In this document: one piece after another, positions 49,218 through 57,625 of the stretch
Layout of the letters: every line of letters starts with the position of its first letter
Numbering within the stretch: the stretch's first letter is position 1
IMG/VR virus record: IMGVR_UViG_3300044638_006592
Location: 1-63,613 of that record
Reading direction: 5' to 3' (one strand)
Length of the DNA stretch: 63,613 bases
Origin: a virus
Notes under the pieces: model-generated
Databases searched by the model: none
Told to the model about the DNA's origin: nothing
The model's input: only the letters and a program-made list of their open reading frames with translations
Made by a program: the position numbers and the translations under genes

Positions 49218-49588
49218 TCGTAAAAAGTTTTAATTTTTAAATTATATTTTGATTCGAACCATTCTTTAAATGGTTTTTTCCACCTACCTTCAAATAAAGA
49301 ATATAATGTGTTTGCTAACTCAGTATCTAATTTTAATGCGGGTAAATAATTTAGTTCCTCACCATATTCTTTTTTCTTAGGCGAATTTAATACTTCAGGA
49401 TATGGATAATAACTTATGACAGGAGTATCATAGTCATTTTCTTGAAAACAAATTTCTTCAAAGTTGACACCCATATCCCAATCAAAAGCACTACAATCAA
49501 ATTGTTCTAAATTCTGTAATTCAGGTATATCTTCAATATACTTCATTATAACCTTTTCTAAATTTGATTCTGTTATTATATACTTCAT
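49214..49588 (-). CDS. Tagged hypothetical protein, 124 aa
   Basis: MKYIITESNLEKVIMKYIED carries the I-T-E tag, and the end KPFKEWFESKYNLKIKTFYD has the W-F-E-x(3)-N-L pattern. That makes it a distant relative of the array-linked genes. It abuts the upstream gene (49589), so co-transcribed. Confidence 0.6.
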   Translation of the reverse strand: MKYIITESNLEKVIMKYIEDIPELQNLEQFDCSAFDWDMGVNFEEICFQENDYDTPVISYYPYPEVLNSPKKKEYGEELNYLPALKLDTELANTLYSLFEGRWKKPFKEWFESKYNLKIKTFYD

Positions 49589-50248
49589 TTAATATGTGTT
49601 ACCTTCATTATCTTTAAAACCTATGTGAAATTGTGTATACATATATTCACTATCATATAATGTTACGTGGTCTCTTAAAAAAATATAAACAGGAGACATT
49701 AGTTCAGTTGAGTATTCCATTATAAAGTTTTCATCAGAATATATTTCATGTATTATTTCCTTTAAATCATCCCCATATAAATTTTTTTTCCAAATAGAAC
49801 CTCTTGATTTTATTTTTTCAGTTGGATTTATAAGTATAATTTCAACATCTACTTCCCAAAAATCATAACCCGGTCTTAATTTAATTTTATTTACTTTACA
49901 ATCAGATTCAACATTTTTAAATTGAAATTTCTTTATGGTTTTACACAATTCAGTTATTTTCTTTTCATCGTTTTTATTAATAAAAAAATCTGGTTTAATA
50001 TCCAATCTTGAAAGTGATTTATAATTTTCTTGTTGTGGTATAAAACCAATTAATTTACCAAAATCTCTTAAATATTCTTCTAAGTAACCTTCTAAAACAT
50101 TTTTATTATAAGATAATCCTTTAGGGTTTTCTAATGTCCAATCAATTGTTTTTTCTGTCCATAATTCATGATATAGTTTTAGACCATGAAAATCAATTTC
50201 TTTGGGTAAATATAACTCACTAAATTGTTTTATCAGTTTTTCATTCAT
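49589..50248 (-). CDS. Hypothetical protein, paralogue of the 46930 protein
   Basis: 219 residues, unrecognised. Shares NPKGLSYNKNVLEGYLEEYL with the 46930 gene. Followed directly by the tagged 49214 gene. The divergent gene at 50277 lies 28 nt away, so promoters overlap in the 50249-50276 gap (ATATATTTATAAAT on the plus strand). Confidence 0.58.
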   Translation of the reverse strand: MNEKLIKQFSELYLPKEIDFHGLKLYHELWTEKTIDWTLENPKGLSYNKNVLEGYLEEYLRDFGKLIGFIPQQENYKSLSRLDIKPDFFINKNDEKKITELCKTIKKFQFKNVESDCKVNKIKLRPGYDFWEVDVEIILINPTEKIKSRGSIWKKNLYGDDLKEIIHEIYSDENFIMEYSTELMSPVYIFLRDHVTLYDSEYMYTQFHIGFKDNEGNTY

Positions 50249-50276
50249 ACTAATAAATAGTGATATATTTATAAAT

Positions 50277-50813
50277 ATGAATGATACAACATCAAAAGAA
50301 AAAATTAAAAATCTAATTGACGCTATTGGTATTCATGATGCTAAAAAAATTTTAGGGATGAAGACAACTGATATTGTTAATTTCACTAAAATGAATATTA
50401 ATTCAGAACTTGCTTATGATATATTCTATGAATTATTTTCGGAAAATAAATTACCTAAAATATATCATGAATTCGAATTATATTTCAATATAATGGAAGG
50501 AATTCTTCAATGGGAATGTACTAATAAAGATATTTTTTCAAATAAAAAATATGTTGAAAAAATGCTCATATATGCGACACCATTTTGGGATGGTGAAAAT
50601 GATGTACCTATTGTAATGTCGTATTATGAGGTATTAGATGAGAAAACAAACGAATCTATTATTGTATTTGAGGACGATTTTGTTGAATCAATTAAAATTG
50701 ATAAGACATTTAAAGATATTGAAGAATTATTGATTTGGTTTAGAGATTTTTACTTACCTGAAGTGTATAATGTAATAATTAAATACAGAAATGAATATAG
50801 AAAAAATATATAA
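50277..50813 (+). CDS. Hypothetical protein, 178 aa
   Basis: Start at MNDTTSKEKIKNLIDAIGIH (ATG 50277). Contains a helical start and NIMEGILQWECTNKDIFS; ends IIKYRNEYRKNI. Not recognised. Preceded by a TATATTTATAA box. Confidence 0.58.
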   Translation: MNDTTSKEKIKNLIDAIGIHDAKKILGMKTTDIVNFTKMNINSELAYDIFYELFSENKLPKIYHEFELYFNIMEGILQWECTNKDIFSNKKYVEKMLIYATPFWDGENDVPIVMSYYEVLDEKTNESIIVFEDDFVESIKIDKTFKDIEELLIWFRDFYLPEVYNVIIKYRNEYRKNI

Positions 50814-51293
50814 TTAAACTTTTTCTATTGAATTTTTGTCTAATTTTATATCAGTTGTTTCACCATCATAATAATCAACATCAACTTCTCTACCATTATA
50901 ATAATCTAAATCACCATTATTATCCATTAAATTTAATAATTCAATGAAGTCATTTTTACCATTTGAATAAGAATATATTTTGTGCTCATATGTTCTTCTA
51001 ACATATTCCTTTCTATGCTCATCATAGTCAAATTTATAGTGACTTACTTTTGGTTTTTTTAATGGTTGTGGAGTTGAGTCTTTAAAGTCATTTGTTTTAA
51101 GTATATTTAGTATAAAATCATAATCAATATATTCAGGTTGAATACTAAATAGTTTAAGAACACCATCACAAGTATCGATAAAATCACTATCATCAAAAGA
51201 TAATGAACGATAATCATCTAATTCGCTCATAACCATGTAGCATAATTTATATAAAGTATTATTACTTAAATTTTCTAATTTTGACTTTTCCAT
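50814..51293 (-). CDS. Hypothetical protein, 159 aa
   Basis: Start at MEKSKLENLSNNTLYKLCYM (ATG 51291-51293); the longer frame overlaps the promoter of the divergent gene. Asp/Tyr-rich C-terminus (NNGDLDYYNGREVDVDYYDG). Not recognised. A CTATTTATC box lies immediately upstream. Convergent with the 50277 gene, with no gap. Confidence 0.55.
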   Translation of the reverse strand: MEKSKLENLSNNTLYKLCYMVMSELDDYRSLSFDDSDFIDTCDGVLKLFSIQPEYIDYDFILNILKTNDFKDSTPQPLKKPKVSHYKFDYDEHRKEYVRRTYEHKIYSYSNGKNDFIELLNLMDNNGDLDYYNGREVDVDYYDGETTDIKLDKNSIEKV

Positions 51294-51306
51294 ATTGGAT
51301 AAATAG

Positions 51307-51337
51307 TTGTTTATATCGAAAAAAAATCGTAACTTTG
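51307..51337 (+). promoter_or_regulatory. Bacteroidota-type promoter
   Basis: TTG at 51307-51309 and TAACTTTG at 51330-51337, about 20 nt apart, 4 nt before the start codon region of the nucleotidyltransferase gene. Confidence 0.6.
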
Positions 51338-51341
51338 TACC

Positions 51342-52076
51342 ATGTTTAAAATTTATCAAGTTGGTGGAAGTGTTCGAGATGAAATTCTTGGAGTAAACTC
51401 AAAAGATATCGATTTTGTTGCCGTTCCGTCATCAGAACTCATATCAGAATATTCTGAAGCGTCTGAGATGTTTAAGATATTGGTATCTTATTTAAAAGTT
51501 GAAGGATATGATATGTTCCTGATAACTGACAATTGTTATACAATTCGAGCTAAATTTCCAAAAGGTCATGTTAATGAAGGATTGGTTGCTGACTTTGTAA
51601 TGGCGAGAAAGGAAATTGGGTATGTACCTGGTACAAGAACACCAATTGTTAAACCTGGTACATTGTTTGACGATTTGGAACGCCGAGATTTTACTTTAAA
51701 TGCTTTGGCTAAAGATGATGATGGTCAAATCATAGACTTTTTTGGTGGAATTAAGGACTTAGAAAACAAAGTGCTTAGAACACCATTGTCACCAATTAAG
51801 ACATTTGAAGATGATGGATTAAGAATCATAAGATGTATTAGATTCTCAATAACCAAAGGATTTTCAATACCTTATGATATTGAAAAAATTATAAAAGATT
51901 ATGATTACAAAAATAAGATGAAGGTTGTTTCAATTGAACGTATCAGGGAAGAGTTGTTTAAATGTTTTAAATTCGATACGATTAAAACAATTGAAACACT
52001 TCAACGATATCCCGAACTTTTCAAATACGTATTTAAAGATAATGTTTTATGGTTAAAACCGACAATGGAATTATGA
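51342..52076 (+). CDS. tRNA nucleotidyltransferase/poly(A) polymerase-like protein
   Basis: 244 residues. YQVGGSVRDEILGVNSKDID is the class II nucleotidyltransferase motif (GGxVRD...DxD). RRDFTLNALAKDDDGQIIDF and GIKDLENKVLRTPLSPIKTF, then DDGLRIIRCIRFSITKGF, are the following neck motifs. Only head and neck are present; body and tail domains of host CCA-adding enzymes (400+ residues) are missing. It could add CCA to phage tRNAs, fitting the CCA-less tRNA-like gene at 16439. Confidence 0.9.
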   Translation: MFKIYQVGGSVRDEILGVNSKDIDFVAVPSSELISEYSEASEMFKILVSYLKVEGYDMFLITDNCYTIRAKFPKGHVNEGLVADFVMARKEIGYVPGTRTPIVKPGTLFDDLERRDFTLNALAKDDDGQIIDFFGGIKDLENKVLRTPLSPIKTFEDDGLRIIRCIRFSITKGFSIPYDIEKIIKDYDYKNKMKVVSIERIREELFKCFKFDTIKTIETLQRYPELFKYVFKDNVLWLKPTMEL

Positions 52077-52300
52077 GAGAAATAATTTATGGAGTCTTTG
52101 ATAAGACCTATGGGACTGGTATTTACATGGGATTTTTCAAGAATGAGGATGATGCAAAAAAAGAGATGCAAATCCAAATGAAAAGATTGGAAACTGAACA
52201 TGGAACTAAGAATTTAGTTTATAAAGATGATAGGGTTGTGATTGAAAACAAGTCAGGTGATGATATTATTTTCATCATTCATTCATATGTTTTACGATAG
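52073..52300 (+). CDS. Small hypothetical protein, 75 aa
   Basis: Start at MREIIYGVFDKTYGTGIYMG (ATG 52073), overlapping the previous stop (ATGA). Small alpha/beta protein ending FIIHSYVLR. Not recognised; translationally coupled to the nucleotidyltransferase gene. Confidence 0.58.
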   Translation: MREIIYGVFDKTYGTGIYMGFFKNEDDAKKEMQIQMKRLETEHGTKNLVYKDDRVVIENKSGDDIIFIIHSYVLR

Positions 52301-52317
52301 TTTCATATTTATCAGTT

Positions 52318-52683
52318 ATGAATAAAGAAAAACGTAATACCAATTTATCAAGATGGCAAGACACGGCTGAAATTTTAATTAATTCTTTAGTTAAAGTTCA
52401 TGGTTCAGAAAACTTCATGAAATTCGCTGTTAATGTTTATCCTGACCAATTCAATAACCATTACTTTGCAAATGTTACCGCAGTAATGAGAAAATCATTT
52501 GGTAAAGATGAAAGTGAAACATTACAGAATAAAAGATTTGAGATATCAAGATATATCAAAGACTATTTACCAAATTTAGATAAGGATATGTCGGTTAGTT
52601 TTAATACTGAGACTGTTGACTTATATAATGATAGGTCAAAACCTTGGTATGATGAAAGAAAAAAACAATTTGGGTATTTGTGA
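52318..52683 (+). CDS. Hypothetical protein, 121 aa
   Basis: Helical start (NLSRWQDTAEILINSLVKVH) and basic, aromatic end (SKPWYDERKKQFGYL). No [I/L]-x-E tag. Preceded by CATATTTATCAG. Not recognised. Confidence 0.58.
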   Translation: MNKEKRNTNLSRWQDTAEILINSLVKVHGSENFMKFAVNVYPDQFNNHYFANVTAVMRKSFGKDESETLQNKRFEISRYIKDYLPNLDKDMSVSFNTETVDLYNDRSKPWYDERKKQFGYL

Positions 52684-52688
52684 TAGTG

Positions 52689-53063
52689 TTATTCAGAATC
52701 AACGCTCTTAACAGGTTTTGATAAAAACTTCTCAAACCAAATCGGACCATATTTTTTAAAAATCTCTTCAGTAAAGACTCCTATTATTTTTTCGTATAAT
52801 TCATGATTAATAACCACAATTGGAAATTCTTCAGGTTCATACCTTTCTTCATAACCATAATCATTTGTGTCTTTATAATACGAAAAAAACCAAGGTGCTG
52901 ATTCATAACCACCTTCATCATCGGTTTCATGCCATTCTATCGGATGATAAGATAAACCACCCCAACGTGTATTAGAATACTCTTCAACATTAGTCATACC
53001 AACTCCATGTAAGTATGAATTGAGAATGTTTAATAATTTTTGTTCCGAAATATTATAATTCAT
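52689..53063 (-). CDS. Tagged hypothetical protein, 124 aa
   Basis: MNYNISEQKLLNILNSYLHG carries I-S-E. The middle is Tyr/Glu-rich (YHPIEWHETDDEGGYESAPW). The C-terminal YGPIWFEKFLSKPVKS again has the W-F-E pattern of the small tagged family. GATATTTATTA lies directly upstream. Confidence 0.62.
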   Translation of the reverse strand: MNYNISEQKLLNILNSYLHGVGMTNVEEYSNTRWGGLSYHPIEWHETDDEGGYESAPWFFSYYKDTNDYGYEERYEPEEFPIVVINHELYEKIIGVFTEEIFKKYGPIWFEKFLSKPVKSVDSE

Positions 53064-53066
53064 TAA

Positions 53067-53077
53067 TAATAAATATC
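53067..53077 (-). promoter_or_regulatory. GATATTTATTA motif (putative phage promoter element)
   Basis: Minus-strand copy just upstream of the start at 53063. Confidence 0.4.
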
Positions 53078-53087
53078 TGATAAATGA

Positions 53088-53489
53088 TTATTCAAGATTC
53101 ACATTATCAATTACTTTATTAACCGCAACAGTTCTTTCACTTAATGAGCATTGAATATCAAAAATATTTTTATTTAACACCCAATCTAACAAATCATTTA
53201 AATCGGAATTTAAGGATGTGATTTTTTTTATATTTGTTGACATATATTCTTTTACAAACAAACAAAGAAATTCATCAGTTTCAGGGTATTCCAATGAAAA
53301 AATCGTAAAAAATGTTGAAAAATATTGTTCTCTCCAAAAAAGAGTACCTTCCCTATTAACCTGAAGATACCAATATTTTGAATTTGGATTAATAAACCAA
53401 ATATTCCCATTTAAATTAATCACGGAAACATCCGAAAAATCATCTTTGATTTTATCAGATAAAGTTTTCATCATTTTAGGATGTATCAT
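53088..53489 (-). CDS. Hypothetical protein, 133 aa
   Basis: Contains NGNIWFINPNSKYWYLQVNR and FFTIFSLEYPETDEFLCLFV, a layout that loosely resembles the domain of the array-linked proteins (strand, strand, then an aromatic helix with a following W). Not recognised. Separated from the next minus gene by 24 nt. Confidence 0.55.
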   Translation of the reverse strand: MIHPKMMKTLSDKIKDDFSDVSVINLNGNIWFINPNSKYWYLQVNREGTLFWREQYFSTFFTIFSLEYPETDEFLCLFVKEYMSTNIKKITSLNSDLNDLLDWVLNKNIFDIQCSLSERTVAVNKVIDNVNLE

Positions 53490-53578
53490 AAAACAAAATT
53501 AATAAAAAAAACTGAGAAACCAAATGATATATTGACCAATATTTAAATTTTACTTATTATTGAATATAATTAATCCAA

Positions 53579-53950
53579 ATGAAATTTAACAAAATTATTT
53601 TTTTTGTGTTTTTGTTATCTTCATGCTCACCATATATTGAAAAATTAACATTAAACGTTAAGAAAATAGATACAAAAGATAATTGTTATTGTAAATATAA
53701 AATTTCAGGGTATTCAAATCATACAACATTAAAAGACACTTGTAATTTATTTAAAGTTGGTGATGTTTTGACTTTGAAAAAAACTAATAATGGAAATGGT
53801 GTGGTATATCAAATGAGGGCTTATGTACCGTATGAGGAATTTAATGAGTATTTTATAAAAAAAGGTAATTCTATTATAAAATTCAGACAAATTGATACAA
53901 TATATAAAGATTTTGATTGGGATGATAATTATGAATTAATAAAAAAATAA
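53579..53950 (+). CDS. Small lipoprotein
   Basis: 123 residues. Signal peptide MKFNKIIFFVFLLSSC with a lipobox (LSSC), then a beta-rich domain (YKISGYSNHTTLKDTCNLFK). Predicted periplasmic or outer-membrane lipoprotein. Phage-encoded lipoproteins often block superinfection or act as outer-membrane spanins; which one cannot be told here. Followed by another gene after 1 nt. Confidence 0.7.
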   Translation: MKFNKIIFFVFLLSSCSPYIEKLTLNVKKIDTKDNCYCKYKISGYSNHTTLKDTCNLFKVGDVLTLKKTNNGNGVVYQMRAYVPYEEFNEYFIKKGNSIIKFRQIDTIYKDFDWDDNYELIKK

Positions 53951-53951
53951 T

Positions 53952-54338
53952 ATGAAAAAGAAAATAATGGAAGAGTTTCACAAATTGATTGACAAAGGTC
54001 GAGAACTCACAAAAAAACATGATGATTTATTTAATGAAATTATCAAGGATGACAGAATACCTGATAACTTAAAAGAGTCTTTGGAAAAAATACATAACCA
54101 AATGACGGATACTAACCAAAAGATATTTAATTTTTTGGATGAAAAAAACGTTGAGAAAACAATTAAGATTAAAGTTGAAAGTATCAATCCTGTTGGAGAT
54201 ACTATAACAGAACAAAAAATAAATTTTACATATAAACCTTATGAAAGTAGAGTATTTATTACTATCGGGGATTGTATGTATCGAATAAATGAGATTGGGG
54301 AGATTTTAGACAGTTTCGTACCAACAAAAGTTAAATGA
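53952..54338 (+). CDS. Hypothetical protein, 128 aa
   Basis: N-terminal coiled coil (EFHKLIDKGRELTKKHDDLF) and a C-terminal beta region (YESRVFITIGDCMYRINEIG). Not recognised. Next gene starts 1 nt after its stop. Confidence 0.55.
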   Translation: MKKKIMEEFHKLIDKGRELTKKHDDLFNEIIKDDRIPDNLKESLEKIHNQMTDTNQKIFNFLDEKNVEKTIKIKVESINPVGDTITEQKINFTYKPYESRVFITIGDCMYRINEIGEILDSFVPTKVK

Positions 54339-54339
54339 A

Positions 54340-54519
54340 ATGTTACAAAATTTTTGGGACAATTTTAAAATCATAAGGAGAATTAAAGGTGGTGAGTGGT
54401 ATAAAACAAAACACAGAGGTTGGATTAGACCAGAATTATTCGATGCTTATTTGAGTAGTGGTTTTGACCCCGTTTTATTAAGTTGGGAAAAATACAAAAA
54501 TTTTTTTAGAAGTAAATAG
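54340..54519 (+). CDS. Small basic protein, 59 aa
   Basis: Encodes MLQNFWDNFKIIRRIKGGEW followed by KTKHRGWIRPELFDAYLSSG. Starts 1 nt after the previous stop. Not recognised; compact, folded-looking small phage protein. Confidence 0.5.
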   Translation: MLQNFWDNFKIIRRIKGGEWYKTKHRGWIRPELFDAYLSSGFDPVLLSWEKYKNFFRSK

Positions 54520-54520
54520 A

Positions 54521-54531
54521 GATATTTATAA
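54521..54531 (+). promoter_or_regulatory. GATATTTATAA motif (putative phage promoter element)
   Basis: Perfect copy 12 nt upstream of the ATG at 54543. Confidence 0.45.
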
Positions 54532-54542
54532 TAAAAAAAGAA

Positions 54543-54842
54543 ATGGAAAAGAAACAAAAACCACTAAAGAAAAAATCATCATTTTTTGTTAGAATGTTTA
54601 TGGATGACAATGACATAAACGAAAAATCCATTGTTGGATTCGGGGCTTTCATTATGATGGTTATAGCCATGTCAGTAGATTTGATAACTGGTTATACAGG
54701 AAAGCAATTAACCATTAATGAATTCATTTTTGATGGGTTCATGATAATAACATTAGGTGCATTTGGTATTGCTTCTGTTGACAAATATATTACGTCAAGG
54801 AATGGTAAAAAAACCGATGAAGAAGAGCAACCTGTAGAGTAA
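54543..54842 (+). CDS. Holin-like small membrane protein
   Basis: 99 residues with two transmembrane helices (about 28-47, SIVGFGAFIMMVIAMSVDLI; and 60-78, FIFDGFMIITLGAFGIASVD), basic N-terminus and charged C-terminus. Size and topology fit a class II holin, but no lysis gene is adjacent; the amidase lies at 6.5 kb. Own promoter-like box and terminator. Confidence 0.55.
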   Translation: MEKKQKPLKKKSSFFVRMFMDDNDINEKSIVGFGAFIMMVIAMSVDLITGYTGKQLTINEFIFDGFMIITLGAFGIASVDKYITSRNGKKTDEEEQPVE

Positions 54843-54850
54843 AAAATTAA

Positions 54851-54882
54851 AAACCCCCCCAAAATTAAATGGGGGTTTTTTA
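54851..54882 (+). terminator. Rho-independent terminator
   Basis: AAACCCCC-loop-GGGGGTTTTTT; ends the holin-like gene. Confidence 0.85.
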
Positions 54883-54912
54883 TTTGTGGTAATTTGGATA
54901 TTTATTAGTTAT

Positions 54913-55689
54913 ATGAAAATTATCCTAACAGAGAACCAATATAGAACATTATTATCTGAAAGTAGTGGTGTAAATTTACTTGATGACCATAAGAAGGATT
55001 TGGAAAAGGTATTGAGTAAATTTATGAAACAAAAATATGATTGGTTCGAAGGAATTGAAATAGAGTATTTGTCATTCTTACCTGATTTAGGTTATGTTGG
55101 AATTCAGGGTGTAATTAGTGTTGATATGGAGTGGGGTGCTAAACAATGGAGAGAATATCATTATAGTCAATATTTCCCTGGTAATGATTATTGGAAAACT
55201 GGCGAAGTAACAGATTCTGTAAGTTTTGGTGATATAATTGGTTCAGATTTCGGTGATGAAATTAGAAAATTAATTTTGGATTATTTTAAATTAGTTACAG
55301 GAATATCTGCAAGAACTTTAAGTTGGTCTTGGTTAATGACTAAATTTATTGAAAAGGATGAAGATTTAGTTACTGAAGAAATTTCTGATATTAGAAAAGT
55401 TAAAGCGATGGATATGGTGTTACAAAATGAATATCCGAATCAATATACTGATGAACATGCTGGTTCGACCCTTGTTCTAACTGATGAAGAAAATGCTTAT
55501 ATTTTATTTAAATATAACTGGAAAAAAAATACATTATATTACGATTTTGATTTAACATATAAACCTTTTGATAAATGGTTACCTTTTGATGATTTTGAAT
55601 ATAGTACATCATTTAATAATTTATTAAGAGATTATTCAGAATTCAGATTTGGTAAAAGACCTGAATTTGTTCATTCAATAACAGCTTAA
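54913..55689 (+). CDS. Tagged hypothetical protein, 258 aa
   Basis: Start at MKIILTENQYRTLLSESSGV (ATG 54913), with L-T-E tag; GGATATTTATTAG is just upstream. Trp/Tyr-rich middle part (MEWGAKQWREYHYSQYFPGN). Not recognised. Starts a run of tagged or related small genes (55691, 56114, 56430). Confidence 0.6.
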   Translation: MKIILTENQYRTLLSESSGVNLLDDHKKDLEKVLSKFMKQKYDWFEGIEIEYLSFLPDLGYVGIQGVISVDMEWGAKQWREYHYSQYFPGNDYWKTGEVTDSVSFGDIIGSDFGDEIRKLILDYFKLVTGISARTLSWSWLMTKFIEKDEDLVTEEISDIRKVKAMDMVLQNEYPNQYTDEHAGSTLVLTDEENAYILFKYNWKKNTLYYDFDLTYKPFDKWLPFDDFEYSTSFNNLLRDYSEFRFGKRPEFVHSITA

Positions 55690-55690
55690 T

Positions 55691-56110
55691 ATGAAATTAC
55701 AAGAAGAAATATTATCAATTAAAAATAAAATGGGTTTAACAGAATCTGATGCTTCAGATTTTATTGAAAAATATGAGAAAGATTTAAAGTTGGCCAAAAA
55801 GTTAATACCTGAATTAATTAAGTTACTTAAAGATAATTTTGGTGATGATTTATATAAAATAGATTATAAAATAAAAGGTGTTGCTTTTGGGAGCACTTGG
55901 ATAAAAGATGAAAAGACGGGTAATAGTCAAAGTTATTCGTCAGAAAAAGTTCTTTTTACTTTAGAATTTATTAATAAAAATTATAGGGAAAAAAGAGAGA
56001 TTCGGGATAAATTTTCCAACATCATTGAAAGTTTTACACCATTTAATCTTCAACTTTATGGATGTCCAATTGATGTTGATTTTTTCAACTATACAAAAGA
56101 AGAGTTTTAA
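55691..56110 (+). CDS. Hypothetical protein, 139 aa
   Basis: Helical start MKLQEEILSIKNKMGLTESD (possible L-T-E tag), then an alpha/beta part with YKIDYKIKGVAFGSTWIKDE. Follows the previous stop by 1 nt. Not recognised. Confidence 0.58.
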   Translation: MKLQEEILSIKNKMGLTESDASDFIEKYEKDLKLAKKLIPELIKLLKDNFGDDLYKIDYKIKGVAFGSTWIKDEKTGNSQSYSSEKVLFTLEFINKNYREKREIRDKFSNIIESFTPFNLQLYGCPIDVDFFNYTKEEF

Positions 56111-56113
56111 CTT

Positions 56114-56416
56114 ATGAAATATCTAATAACTGAGTCAAAGTTAAAACAGACATTATTCAAATATTATGATTCAATTTTTGAAGATTGGTATTTTGTGGAA
56201 AATGGTGATTGGGAAGGAGTGTCAGTTCCAAAATATAATGGTGAACTTTTAATCGGTTATAAAAAAGATGACCCAAATACTGGTTATTATTGGGGTGATG
56301 TAATAGGTATTGATTTTATTGAATCTTTATTTGGGTTACCAAATGATGAACAAAAACAATATTTAAAAGAATATGTGGAGGAAAAATTTAATTTAAAATT
56401 TGACACTTTAATGTAA
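56114..56416 (+). CDS. Tagged hypothetical protein, 100 aa, relative of array-linked proteins
   Basis: MKYLITESKLKQTLFKYYDS is almost the same N-terminus as the 31698 protein (MKYLITESKVREIALKW). Then comes IESLFGLPNDEQKQYLKEYV and an end EEKFNLKFDTLM that aligns with ESFFGM...WLEETLNLEEYTP. Shows that the coding end from which the CRISPR-like repeat starts belongs to a wider phage protein family. No array follows here. Confidence 0.65.
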   Translation: MKYLITESKLKQTLFKYYDSIFEDWYFVENGDWEGVSVPKYNGELLIGYKKDDPNTGYYWGDVIGIDFIESLFGLPNDEQKQYLKEYVEEKFNLKFDTLM

Positions 56417-56429
56417 TCAAAAATATCGT

Positions 56430-56819
56430 ATGAAAATAGATAATGCAAAGGTAAAATTACTTAAAATACTTTATTCTCAAGGAATAATAGATACATCAAA
56501 ATTTGTTGGTGGATATCAAAAACTACTTAAATTAACTGATGGTGATATACCTGATGATATGAAAATTACGGAAATTAGAGAAGTTATTGATAATATTGGT
56601 GGATTAGGTCTTGGTGAGACACCATTTGAAGAACCTATATTTTATGATGAAAAAGATGGAGAAGTACATCAAATAGAATATTTTGGATTAAGTAAAGTCA
56701 CAATTCAAGTTTGGGGTGGATATAAACATTCAACTGATTTGGGTGAATACGATGTAAGTTATGAGGTACTATCAACAACAATTTTGGATGATATTATGGA
56801 AATAGTATCTCAGATTTAA
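56430..56819 (+). CDS. Hypothetical protein, 129 aa
   Basis: Small alpha/beta protein (KLLKILYSQGIIDTSKFVGG, VTIQVWGGYKHSTDLGEYDV). Not recognised. Same run as the preceding tagged genes. Confidence 0.58.
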   Translation: MKIDNAKVKLLKILYSQGIIDTSKFVGGYQKLLKLTDGDIPDDMKITEIREVIDNIGGLGLGETPFEEPIFYDEKDGEVHQIEYFGLSKVTIQVWGGYKHSTDLGEYDVSYEVLSTTILDDIMEIVSQI

Positions 56820-56872
56820 TATTAAGTTAACGTAAAATCAAATTCACAAGGTTATTTATAGAAAAATAATTT

Positions 56873-57625
56873 ATGTCAAAAAGAGAACTTGAAATTGTTG
56901 CTATCTCAGATGTACATTTAGGTACTTATGGATGCCATGCGGAAGAATTAAATAACTACCTGAAATCAATAAAAACTAATATATTAATATTAAATGGTGA
57001 TATATTTGATGGATATGTTTTTGATAAAAAATACTTTGATAAACATCAGCTTGAATTTATTAGAATTATTTTACAATTCTTAAAAAACAATACAAAAGTA
57101 TATTATATAACAGGTAATCATGACGATTTTTTACGAGATTTTGATACCATAGAATTTAATAATTTTATTAAGGACGATAAATTGATATTAACAATAAATG
57201 GTAAAAAATACTGGATATTTCACGGAGACGTATTTGACATTTCGGTAAAAGGGAAATTGGGTAAATTTTTAACAAAAATAGGTGGTAAATCATATGATTT
57301 CATAATATATTTAAACAGAAAAATTAACTTACTATTAAAAAAAATTAATAAAAAACCATTTTCCTTATCTAAAAAAATAAAAGAAAATGTTAAAAGAGCT
57401 ATTAAATATATTAGTGATTTTGAAAAATTATCCTGTGAACATGGAATTGATAAAGAATTTGATTATGTTATAAATGGTCATATACACGAACCTAAAATTG
57501 TTGAGTTTAAAAATGAGAAAGGTTCTATTATATATATGAACTCAGGCGATTGGGTTGAAAATCTAACTAGTTTAGAATTTGATGGTATTGGATGGAAAAT
57601 ACATAGATATAATGAAAAAAATTAA
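56873..57625 (+). CDS. Calcineurin-like phosphoesterase (LpxH-like)
   Basis: 250 residues. Metal-binding motifs in order: SDVHLGTYG (D-x-H), LNGDIFDG (GDxxD), ITGNHDD (GNHD/E), FHGD and NGHIHEPKI (GHxH). The LxGDxFD/GNHDD type and insert resemble UDP-2,3-diacylglucosamine hydrolases (LpxH). It overlaps the glycosyltransferase gene by 14 nt; this pair is also found in Bacteroidota chromosomes. May modify host lipid A or other surface glycolipid during infection. Confidence 0.85.
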   Translation: MSKRELEIVAISDVHLGTYGCHAEELNNYLKSIKTNILILNGDIFDGYVFDKKYFDKHQLEFIRIILQFLKNNTKVYYITGNHDDFLRDFDTIEFNNFIKDDKLILTINGKKYWIFHGDVFDISVKGKLGKFLTKIGGKSYDFIIYLNRKINLLLKKINKKPFSLSKKIKENVKRAIKYISDFEKLSCEHGIDKEFDYVINGHIHEPKIVEFKNEKGSIIYMNSGDWVENLTSLEFDGIGWKIHRYNEKN

